Assembly (NCBI GenBank): GCA_002422315.1
Contig: DIUJ01000064.1
Span: forward strand, 7,225-31,798
Source of the DNA: Bacteroidetes bacterium UBA6161
GTDB taxonomy: Bacteria; Bacteroidota; Bacteroidia; NS11-12g; UBA955
DNA length: 24,574 nt
Reading direction: 5' to 3'
A model generated the notes under the pieces. It had not been told where the DNA came from. It searched no databases and saw only the letters and a list, made by a program, of their open reading frames with translations. How positions within the stretch are numbered: position 1 is the first letter of the stretch; the number at the start of each line of letters is the position of its first letter. This document shows, piece by piece, positions 15,724-22,484 of the stretch. Made by a program: the position numbers and the translations under genes.

Positions 15724-17514
15724 TTATTTTCTTTTCCTGTCTGTTTCCTTAAGGAAAATTTTTCTCAGTCTAATAGACTTAGGGGTTATCTCCACGTATT
15801 CATCTTCATTTATATACTCCAATGCTTCCTCCAAAGAGAAATTTCTTTTTGGTGTTTGTTTCGAATTATCGTCTTTACCAGCAGCACGGAAATTGGTTAA
15901 TTGTTTTGCTTTAACAAGATTTACAACCATATCTTCTTGACGAGAGTTTTCTCCTACAACTTGTCCTTCGTATATATCTTCCCCAGATTCTATAAAAAAC
16001 ACCCCTCTATCTTGAAGTTTGTCAATAGAATAAGCAGTAGCCATTCCGGTTTCCATGCTTACCAAAGACCCATTCAATCTTCCTGCCATTGTTCCTTTCC
16101 AAGGCTGGTATTCTACAAATCTATGTGCCATAATAGCTTCACCTTGAGAGGCAGTAAGCATTTGACTTCTAAGGCCTATAAGTCCTCTAGAAGGTATTGT
16201 AAACTCCAAATGCTGCATATCTCCTTTAGGCTCCATTATTTGCAATTCGCCTTTTCTTTGGGTAGCTAATTCTATTATTTTACCAGCAAATTCCTCTGGA
16301 ACATCCACTACTAAACTTTCCATCGGTTCACATTTCACACCGTCTATCTCTTTAATAATAACTCTTGGTTGACCTACTTGCAATTCGTAGCCCTCTCTTC
16401 TCATGGTTTCTATTAGGATAGACAAGTGTAAGATACCTCTACCAAAAACCAATAGACTATCTGGGCTCTCAGTATCCATTACTTTCATCGCAAGGTTTTT
16501 TTCTGTTTCTTTAAACAACCTATCTCTTAAATGCCTACTTGTTACAAATTTTCCATCTTTACCAAAGAAAGGAGAATTGTTGATAGTAAATACCATGCTC
16601 ATTGTAGGTTCATCTACTTTTATTGCAGGTAGCGCTTCTGGGTTTTCAGCATCTGCGATAGTTTCGCCTATTTGAAAATCATCTAATCCAACCACCGCGC
16701 AAATATCCCCTGCTACTACTTCTGTAACCTTTAGTTTACCTAAGCCTTCAAAAATATAAACTTCCTTAAGCCTGCCCCTTACTGTTTTGCCATCATTTGT
16801 TAACAACACTACAGGTTGGTTTTCTTTAGCAATACCTCTTTTTACTTTACCAACTGCTATTCTTCCTAAATAGTTAGAATAATCTAAGGAAGTAATCTGC
16901 ATTTGAAGAGGACCCTCTTCTGCATATGGTTCTGGGATTTCTTCTAGAATAGTATCCAACAAGTGGCTAATATCTGTAGTTGGATTTCTCCAATCTGGAC
17001 CATACCAACCTTGTTTTGCAGACCCATAAACAGTAGCAAATTCCAATTGATTTTCGGTTGCACCTAAGTTAAACATCAAATCAAAAACACCTTCTTGAAC
17101 CTCATCTGGTCTACAATTTTCTTTATCCACTTTGTTTACAACTACTATTGGTTTCAATCCCAATTCTATAGCTTTTTGTAACACAAAACGTGTTTGAGGC
17201 ATGGGTCCTTCAAAAGCGTCTACAAGAAGTAGAACACCATCCGCCATTTTCAATACTCTTTCTACTTCACCACCAAAGTCTGCGTGACCAGGGGTGTCAA
17301 TAATGTTTATCTTAACTCCTTTATAATTTACAGATACGTTTTTCGAAAAGATGGTTATCCCTCTTTCTCGCTCTAAATCATTGTTATCTAAGATTAAATC
17401 TGCTTTTTCTTCGTTGTCTCTAAACAATCTGCATTGGTAGAGAATTTTGTCAACAAGGGTAGTTTTACCGTGGTCAACGTGTGCAATAATTGCAATGTTT
17501 CTAATAGGTTTCAT
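15724..17514 (-). CDS. typA: ribosome-associated GTPase TypA/BipA
   Basis: A translational GTPase of the EF-G family that binds the ribosome and aids 50S assembly and growth under stress or cold. The 596-residue protein has G1 AHVDHGKT (11-18), G2 RERGITI, G3 DTPGHADFGGEVERVL, G4 NKVD and G5 GSAKQGW. EF-G-like domains II and III/V and the TypA-specific C-terminal domain follow; the segment MEPKGDMQHLEFTIPSRGLI is typical. Length is normal. It is divergent from the FAD oxidoreductase gene across a 208-base gap and monocistronic by its terminator. A TAGTTTTG box at 17533-17526 lies 11 bases before the start. Confidence 0.97.
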   Translation of the reverse strand: MKPIRNIAIIAHVDHGKTTLVDKILYQCRLFRDNEEKADLILDNNDLERERGITIFSKNVSVNYKGVKINIIDTPGHADFGGEVERVLKMADGVLLLVDAFEGPMPQTRFVLQKAIELGLKPIVVVNKVDKENCRPDEVQEGVFDLMFNLGATENQLEFATVYGSAKQGWYGPDWRNPTTDISHLLDTILEEIPEPYAEEGPLQMQITSLDYSNYLGRIAVGKVKRGIAKENQPVVLLTNDGKTVRGRLKEVYIFEGLGKLKVTEVVAGDICAVVGLDDFQIGETIADAENPEALPAIKVDEPTMSMVFTINNSPFFGKDGKFVTSRHLRDRLFKETEKNLAMKVMDTESPDSLLVFGRGILHLSILIETMRREGYELQVGQPRVIIKEIDGVKCEPMESLVVDVPEEFAGKIIELATQRKGELQIMEPKGDMQHLEFTIPSRGLIGLRSQMLTASQGEAIMAHRFVEYQPWKGTMAGRLNGSLVSMETGMATAYSIDKLQDRGVFFIESGEDIYEGQVVGENSRQEDMVVNLVKAKQLTNFRAAGKDDNSKQTPKRNFSLEEALEYINEDEYVEITPKSIRLRKIFLKETDRKRK

Positions 17515-17525
17515 AAAAAATCGTG

Positions 17526-17533
17526 CAAAACTA
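17526..17533 (-). promoter_or_regulatory. -7 element of the typA promoter (TAGTTTTG)
   Basis: A full TAnnTTTG match on the minus strand, with a TTG 22 bases upstream (about 17556-17558), within the spacing seen for Bacteroidota promoters. The leader would be only a few bases. Confidence 0.55.
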
Positions 17534-17588
17534 CGATTTAGATTTGGCTTATGGGCAATTTTTCTTTAATTAATCGTGTCTAAATCGT
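17533..17588. promoter_or_regulatory. 10-base inverted repeat framing the typA promoter
   Basis: ACGATTTAGA (17533-17542) and its exact inverse TCTAAATCGT (17579-17588) are 36 bases apart. The first half-site abuts the typA -7 box, and the possible -33 TTG lies between them. This may be an operator or a structured leader for the divergent transcript; no protein is identified. Confidence 0.35.
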
Positions 17589-17670
17589 TACTTCACACAA
17601 AAAATGTCCTTAAATCCAAATTTGTTTCAGCAGTTTTCTGTATAAAAGCAGGTCGTTTCATAAAAATAAG

Positions 17671-17678
17671 TATTTTTG
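17671..17678 (+). promoter_or_regulatory. -7 element of the 17723-22339 operon (TATTTTTG)
   Basis: A full TAnnTTTG match 44 bases before the first ATG of the operon. The predicted start is near 17685. No clear TTG at 17-23 bases upstream. Confidence 0.5.
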
Positions 17679-17722
17679 TGACCACGTAAATTTTATTAAT
17701 AAAAACTTGCTCAATAAACCCA

Positions 17723-19093
17723 ATGACAAACCAAATTAAAGAAAAAGAACTTACTATCATAGGCGGTGGAATTACGGGTTTGGCAGCAGCGTACATTGCA
17801 GCAAAAGAAGGGGCAAAAGTTCAAGTATTAGAAGCAAGTGGAGAATTTGGCGGTTTGTTAAGAACCTTCGAAATTGGCAACAATAGATTGGAATACTTCT
17901 ATCATCATTTCTTTACTCACGACAAGGAAATACATTGGTTAATTAAAGAACTAGGTATTGAACATAAGTTGGAATACTACAAAACAACTATGTCTACTTA
18001 CAGAAACAACAAACTTTATGGTTTCAACAGCCCTCTAGATTTACTTAAATTCAGACCTATTAAATGGTTGGATAAAATCAAATTTGGTTTTACTAGCTTG
18101 TATTTAGGAAAACTAGCCAAATGGGAAGAATATGAAAATGTATCTGCATTGGAATGGTTCCAAACTTATGCAGGAAATTCTGCTACTGAGTCTCTTTGGA
18201 AACCAATGTTAGATATTAAATTTGGTCCTTATGCAGAAAAAGTTCCATTGTCGTGGATGATTGGCAGACTAAGACAAAGACTAAACTCTAGAAAAGCAGG
18301 CGATGAAAGACTTGGATATATAGAAGGTAGCTTAAAAACACTACTTGATGCACTAATTAGTAAACTTACGCAAATGGGGGTAATTTTAAAAACAAATTCA
18401 CCCGTTACCAGACTAAACTTCGACCCAAATCAAAATAAACTCCTAGGAATTGAAACTGAAAACGATAGTTATATGGGCGGAGATTTCCTGTTTACAATTC
18501 CCGGAACTACTTTATCTAAAATATTACCCGAATACCACAAACTGAGAAAAGAGCTGAACCAAATAGAATATTTTGGAGCGGTATGTGTAGTTTTGGAAAT
18601 GAATAAGGCCCTAAGCAATACCTATTGGATAAACGTAGCCGACCCTGGATTTGACTTTGGAGGGATTATAGAACATACAAATTTCATCCCTCCAGAAAAA
18701 TACAATGGTAAACATATTGTATATTTATCTCGGTATTTCGATACCAAAGACCCTCTGTTTTCTGCAAATGATGAACAAATTAGCGATAAACTCATCCCTC
18801 AACTCAAAGAAATTTTCCCTGGGTTTAACATAAGCCAAATTGACAAAATAAATATTTTTAGAACTCCCACCGCAGCTACTGTTTGCGATCTTAATTTTTC
18901 TAAAAAAGTATTAGATTGCAAAACAGAATACGACAATATGTTTTTAGCCAATATGATGCACATTTACCCCGACGAAAGAAGCGTAAATAACAGTATAAGA
19001 GTAGCTCTAGAAGCTTGTAAAACAATGGGCATTTCAACTATTGAAATAGCTAAAACAAATTCGCTATCTGGCAAAATTGGATTTAATAATTAA
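17723..19093 (+). CDS. FAD/NAD(P)-dependent oxidoreductase, amine oxidase-like fold
   Basis: A 456-residue flavoprotein with the N-terminal FAD-binding motif GGGITGLAAAY (14-24), an acidic residue in VLEAS and the GG-doublet segment GEFGGLLRTFE. These are the hallmarks of the amine oxidase / protoporphyrinogen oxidase / phytoene desaturase superfamily (PF01593). The C-terminal second FAD segment near MMHIYPDERSVNNSI is present. There is no signal peptide. I cannot assign a substrate. It is followed after 4 bases by a polyprenyl-phosphate-type glycosyltransferase, a pairing that suggests a role in modifying a lipid-linked sugar or isoprenoid, but this is inference. First gene of a six-gene operon. 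Confidence 0.85.
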   Translation: MTNQIKEKELTIIGGGITGLAAAYIAAKEGAKVQVLEASGEFGGLLRTFEIGNNRLEYFYHHFFTHDKEIHWLIKELGIEHKLEYYKTTMSTYRNNKLYGFNSPLDLLKFRPIKWLDKIKFGFTSLYLGKLAKWEEYENVSALEWFQTYAGNSATESLWKPMLDIKFGPYAEKVPLSWMIGRLRQRLNSRKAGDERLGYIEGSLKTLLDALISKLTQMGVILKTNSPVTRLNFDPNQNKLLGIETENDSYMGGDFLFTIPGTTLSKILPEYHKLRKELNQIEYFGAVCVVLEMNKALSNTYWINVADPGFDFGGIIEHTNFIPPEKYNGKHIVYLSRYFDTKDPLFSANDEQISDKLIPQLKEIFPGFNISQIDKINIFRTPTAATVCDLNFSKKVLDCKTEYDNMFLANMMHIYPDERSVNNSIRVALEACKTMGISTIEIAKTNSLSGKIGFNN

Positions 19094-19097
19094 GTAG

Positions 19098-20054
19098 ATG
19101 ATCTCGATAGTAATACCTATATTTAACGAACAAGAAATCTTAGAACAACTTTATGATAGGCTAGAAAGCGCTGCACCCCTATGGAAAGAAGAATATGAGA
19201 TACTGTTGGTAGATGACGGAAGTTCTGATAATTCCTTAAAAATCATGCGTTCTTTTTCTAAAAAGAATCCTCATTATAGAATAATAAAATTAAGTAGAAA
19301 TTTTGGTCATCAACCTGCAATAAGTGCAGGAATAAAGAATGCTAAAGGCGATGCGGTTATTATTATGGACGGAGACCTTCAAGACCCTCCTGAAGAACTA
19401 CCCAGATTTTTGGATAAATGGAGAGAAGGATACCATGTAGTATACGCTATTAGAACCAAAAGAAAAGAAGGTTTGCTAAAACGTATTGCATACAAAGCCT
19501 TTTACAGATTATTGGCAAGAGTAAGCGATATAGATATTCCAATAGACAGTGGTGATTTTTGTGTAATGGATAGAAAAGTGGTAGATGCTCTAAATATTCA
19601 AATGCCCGAAAAAATTCGCTTTGTTAGAGGCTTAAGGGCTTTTGCAGGATTTAAACAAATAGGCGTAACGTACGAGCGTGCAAAACGCGCCGGTGGTGAA
19701 GTAAAGTTCACTTTCAGGAAATTAGTTAAACTAGCAATCGACGGTATTTTTGACTTCTCAACTTTCCCTTTAAGATTAGCTACTTATCTTGGTTTAATAA
19801 TTTCTATCCCCTCTTTTCTTCTTGGCTTATTCTTTATTGCACACAGAATTGTTGGGTTCAAAATACTTGGATACTCCCCTCAAGATACACCAGGAATGGC
19901 TACCCTTGCTGTAGCAATGTTTTTCCTTGGTGGTGTAATGTTAATTATGCTAGGGGTAATTGGAGAATACCTGGGCAGAATATACATAGAAGTAAAACAA
20001 AGACCTTTTTTTATTATTGAAGAAGAAATTAACCACCTTTCACATGACAAGTAA
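19098..20054 (+). CDS. GT2-family glycosyltransferase, DPM1/GtrB-like, with two C-terminal helices
   Basis: Expected to transfer a sugar from a nucleotide donor to polyprenyl phosphate at the inner membrane. The 318-residue protein has a GT-A domain with VVIPIFNEQE-type start (ISIVIPIFNEQE, 2-13), VDDGSSDNS (38-46) and the metal-binding DGDLQDPPE (Asp91, Asp93). The SGDFCVMDRK and RGLRAFAGF motifs of the DPM1/GtrB/ArnC group follow. Two C-terminal transmembrane helices (about residues 230-255 and 268-293) match GtrB. No partner flippase is in the window. It starts 4 bases after the oxidoreductase gene, and its last 11 bases overlap the next gene. Confidence 0.9.
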   Translation: MISIVIPIFNEQEILEQLYDRLESAAPLWKEEYEILLVDDGSSDNSLKIMRSFSKKNPHYRIIKLSRNFGHQPAISAGIKNAKGDAVIIMDGDLQDPPEELPRFLDKWREGYHVVYAIRTKRKEGLLKRIAYKAFYRLLARVSDIDIPIDSGDFCVMDRKVVDALNIQMPEKIRFVRGLRAFAGFKQIGVTYERAKRAGGEVKFTFRKLVKLAIDGIFDFSTFPLRLATYLGLIISIPSFLLGLFFIAHRIVGFKILGYSPQDTPGMATLAVAMFFLGGVMLIMLGVIGEYLGRIYIEVKQRPFFIIEEEINHLSHDK

Positions 20055-20292
20055 CTGGGAAAACAGAACCGATCATTTATATTTGAAACTAAAATTCAAG
20101 TCATTTAAAGAAGCTATAAAATGTATTAACCTTATAGCGGATATATCTGAAGAATTAAACCACCATCCTACGATGATAAATTCGTATACTAGTTTAGAAT
20201 TAAAACTAACTACACACGACAATGGAAATACAATCACAGAATTAGATTTTCAGCTTGCTAAAGAGATTGACAAAGCCCTTTCACTATTGTAA
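20044..20292 (+). CDS. 4a-hydroxytetrahydrobiopterin dehydratase (PCD/DCoH)
   Basis: An 82-residue protein with the pterin-4a-carbinolamine dehydratase pattern. It has a Trp near the N-terminus, an F-x-F-x3-EA strand/helix (LKFKSFKEA), the active-site NHHP, and THDNGNTITELDFQLAKEID, where THD and the Asp/Leu-Ala-x-x-Ile-Asp end are conserved. The enzyme recycles the oxidised pterin cofactor of aromatic amino acid hydroxylases; other roles have been proposed in bacteria lacking such hydroxylases. None is in this window. It is shorter than the usual ~100 residues at its N-terminus. The frame is open to 20017, but the ATG at 20044 is chosen as it gives the normal N-terminus; it overlaps the glycosyltransferase by 11 bases. 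Confidence 0.85.
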   Translation: MTSNWENRTDHLYLKLKFKSFKEAIKCINLIADISEELNHHPTMINSYTSLELKLTTHDNGNTITELDFQLAKEIDKALSLL

Positions 20293-20310
20293 ACATCGCT
20301 AAGTAAACCT

Positions 20311-21021
20311 ATGGAAAATACGAATAAAGAAAGAAAGTTTGATAACTTTGACGAATATGCTCAAGATTATAGAACTATTCACAATGAAAATATTCAGATA
20401 AGTGGAGAATCAAGCGAATACTTTGCTGAATTTAAAATTAAATGGCTTCAAAAAAATGTTAAAGAAACTAGTTTTACCTTTCTTGATTTTGGCTGTGGCG
20501 ATGGCACCTTGGCAGATTGGTTTGTAAAATATTTCCCAGAAGCAAAATATTTCGGCATAGATATTTCTGCCGAATCCATTAAAATAGCTCAACTTAAAAA
20601 CTTACAAAATACCGAATTCCATACCTTTGATGGCATAAAAATCCCTTTTCAAGATAATTATTTCAACTACTCTATTGCAGCTTGCGTTTTTCATCATATC
20701 GACCATAGTCTGCATCCTCAAGTACTCGATGAGATAAAAAGAGTATTAAAAACAGAGGGTAGTTTTTTCCTTTGGGAACATAACCCTTTAAACCCAATAA
20801 CAAGAAAAGTGGTTTCGGAATGTATCTTTGACAAAGATTGCGTACTTTTAAAACCTTCTTACTCTGAAACTATTGTAAGGTCTGCAAAGTTTAAAAATTA
20901 CAAAAGCGATTTTGTGATTTTTATGCCAAGAAAAAGTATTTTTAAACCTTTTTTATTTATGGAGAATTGGTTCAAAAAAATCCCAATAGGTGCACAATAC
21001 ATACTTACAGCTACAAAATAA
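20311..21021 (+). CDS. class I SAM-dependent methyltransferase
   Basis: A 236-residue cytosolic protein with the Rossmann methyltransferase fold. Motif I is FLDFGCGDGTLADW (57-70), the acidic residue binding the SAM ribose is Asp84 in FGIDIS, and motif IV-like AACVFHHID follows (123-131). LKTEGSFFLWEHNP fits motif VI of UbiE/Methyltransf_11-type enzymes. The acceptor cannot be told. It lies 18 bases after the PCD gene and 3 bases before the dehydrogenase gene. Confidence 0.88.
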   Translation: MENTNKERKFDNFDEYAQDYRTIHNENIQISGESSEYFAEFKIKWLQKNVKETSFTFLDFGCGDGTLADWFVKYFPEAKYFGIDISAESIKIAQLKNLQNTEFHTFDGIKIPFQDNYFNYSIAACVFHHIDHSLHPQVLDEIKRVLKTEGSFFLWEHNPLNPITRKVVSECIFDKDCVLLKPSYSETIVRSAKFKNYKSDFVIFMPRKSIFKPFLFMENWFKKIPIGAQYILTATK

Positions 21022-21024
21022 GAA

Positions 21025-21876
21025 ATGATGAATATAAAAACAATAGTAATTGCAGGTTCAGGAACTATGGGAAGCGGTATTGCCCAAGTTTGTGCACAAT
21101 CAAATTTCCAAACAATCCTCTTTGACTTAAATGAAGAGAGCATTGCAAAAGCAAAGTTAATGATTGAAAAAAACTTGAGTAAAGCTGTTGAAATCGGAAA
21201 ATTAAGTGAAGAAAATAAACTAAAAACTATTGCCAATTTAACCTATACTTCAGAAATTAAAGACCTTATTGGAGACCTTATATTGGAAGCAATTCCTGAA
21301 AATCTTAAAATTAAACAAGATTTTTTTCGCTCTATTACTGAACAAAATAAACCCAATTCTATTTTCGCTACAAATACTTCTTCCATTCCTATATCACAAA
21401 TTGCAGCAGGTTTAGTTAATCCTGATAGAGTTATAGGTATACACTTTTTTAATCCCGCTCATATTATGAAACTAGTTGAAATAATTGAAGGAGAGGAAAC
21501 TGATCCAGAGATTACAAAAACAGTTGTAGAATGGGTAAATACTATTGGAAAATCTGGAGTTAAAGCCAAAGATGCTCCTGGGTTTATTGTAAACAGAGTA
21601 GCAAGACACTTCTACGTAGAATCTTTGAAAATACTAGAAGAACAAGTTACAGACTTGAAGACTATTGATAATCTATTGGAGTCTAGCGGTTTTAAAATGG
21701 GTCCCTATAAACTTATGGACCTTATAGGTGTCGACACAAACTATTCGGTTACTCAAAGTATGTTTGAATTGTTTAATTATGAAGCAAGATTCAGACCCAA
21801 TAGAATACAAAAACAAAAAGTAATTGCGGGAAAACATGGCAAAAAAACAAATAAAGGATTTTATGACTATGACTAA
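21025..21876 (+). CDS. 3-hydroxyacyl-CoA (3-hydroxybutyryl-CoA) dehydrogenase
   Basis: Catalyses NAD(P)-linked interconversion of 3-hydroxyacyl-CoA and 3-oxoacyl-CoA. The 283-residue protein has the NAD motif AGSGTMGSGIA (10-20), the NTSSIPIS segment and the catalytic His in IHFFNPAHIMKLVEI. The C-terminal helical dimerisation domain follows (APGFIVNRV, GPYKLMDLIGVD). Length matches the stand-alone Hbd/PaaH type, not the fused FadB type. Two adjacent ATG codons (21025, 21028) make the start uncertain by one residue. No thiolase or crotonase accompanies it, so its pathway is unclear. Its last bases overlap the next gene. Confidence 0.92.
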   Translation: MMNIKTIVIAGSGTMGSGIAQVCAQSNFQTILFDLNEESIAKAKLMIEKNLSKAVEIGKLSEENKLKTIANLTYTSEIKDLIGDLILEAIPENLKIKQDFFRSITEQNKPNSIFATNTSSIPISQIAAGLVNPDRVIGIHFFNPAHIMKLVEIIEGEETDPEITKTVVEWVNTIGKSGVKAKDAPGFIVNRVARHFYVESLKILEEQVTDLKTIDNLLESSGFKMGPYKLMDLIGVDTNYSVTQSMFELFNYEARFRPNRIQKQKVIAGKHGKKTNKGFYDYD

Positions 21877-22339
21877 ACTAAATCATATACTCCTCTCTAT
21901 TCTGATTTTAACTCTATTCTCAATATACTTTTCTAGTTGTAACAAGAATAGAAATACTGAAAACTTGATACCCAACGTACCTGTAAACTTAAGTATAAAT
22001 TTAGAGCTACCTTTATATTATACATTAAACAATCCCGGTAATTTTGTGTATGAGGATGGTGCTGGAAACAAAGGCATAATAATAATGCATGGTTTTGATG
22101 GGAATTTTTATGCTCTCGAAAGAACATGTCCATTTCAACCATTCGATGATTGCTCTAGAGTGGAATTAGATTCAAATACCTATTCTTATAGATGCGGAAA
22201 AAATACAATTGCAGGCTTCGAAAAATGCTGTGAATCTAAATTTCAGTACGATGGAGCTCTTGTACAAGGCCCCGCACAATTCAATTTAAAAAGTTATCGT
22301 ATCAGTAAATCAGGTAATTACCTTTACATAACAAATTAG
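21863..22339 (+). CDS. Rieske-like lipoprotein lacking canonical cluster ligands
   Basis: A 158-residue protein with an N-terminal hydrophobic segment (about 9-23) ending in a lipobox, FSSC (Cys26), so it is probably a lipoprotein. The C-terminal half follows the layout of a small Rieske domain. RTCPFQPFDDC stands for the first ligand loop, KCCESKFQYDG for the second, then GPA (136-138) and LKSYRI-x-SGNYLYI. However, the C-x-H / C-x-x-H ligands are not kept: the first His is Phe91 and the second loop has Cys122-Cys123 without His. Five cysteines remain after the lipobox (89, 97, 111, 122, 123). ATG 21863 follows AAAGGA; ATG 21869 is an alternative. The start overlaps the dehydrogenase stop. 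Last gene of the operon. Confidence 0.7.
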   Translation: MTMTKLNHILLSILILTLFSIYFSSCNKNRNTENLIPNVPVNLSINLELPLYYTLNNPGNFVYEDGAGNKGIIIMHGFDGNFYALERTCPFQPFDDCSRVELDSNTYSYRCGKNTIAGFEKCCESKFQYDGALVQGPAQFNLKSYRISKSGNYLYITN

Positions 22340-22354
22340 AAAAAATAATTAACA

Positions 22355-22423
22355 TCTATCGAAAATAGTTATTGCATTGTCTAACAACCAATTAAAAATA
22401 AATAAACATTTTTTTTCGATAGA
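22355..22423. promoter_or_regulatory. 11-base inverted repeat upstream of the ompA promoter
   Basis: TCTATCGAAAA (22355-22365) and its exact inverse TTTTCGATAGA (22413-22423) are separated by 47 bases. The second copy ends four bases before the TTTG -33 box. It could be a two-site operator or a weak end structure for the upstream operon. Confidence 0.35.
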
Positions 22424-22426
22424 ATC

Positions 22427-22456
22427 TTTGAAAAGGAAGAATTATTTATATTTTTG
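22427..22456 (+). promoter_or_regulatory. near-consensus Bacteroidota promoter of the ompA-type gene
   Basis: TTTG (22427-22430), an 18-base spacer and TATTTTTG (22449-22456) match the -33/-7 consensus of the phylum. The predicted start is near 22463, leaving a leader of about 22 bases. It is the best promoter in the window, as suits an abundant outer-membrane protein. Confidence 0.75.
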
Positions 22457-22484
22457 CCCTTAAACGGTATTAAAACAAAATCTG

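Noticed and set aside
17675..17690. Second CRP-like site near TGTGACCACG
   Set aside because: The second half-site (TCACA) is missing.
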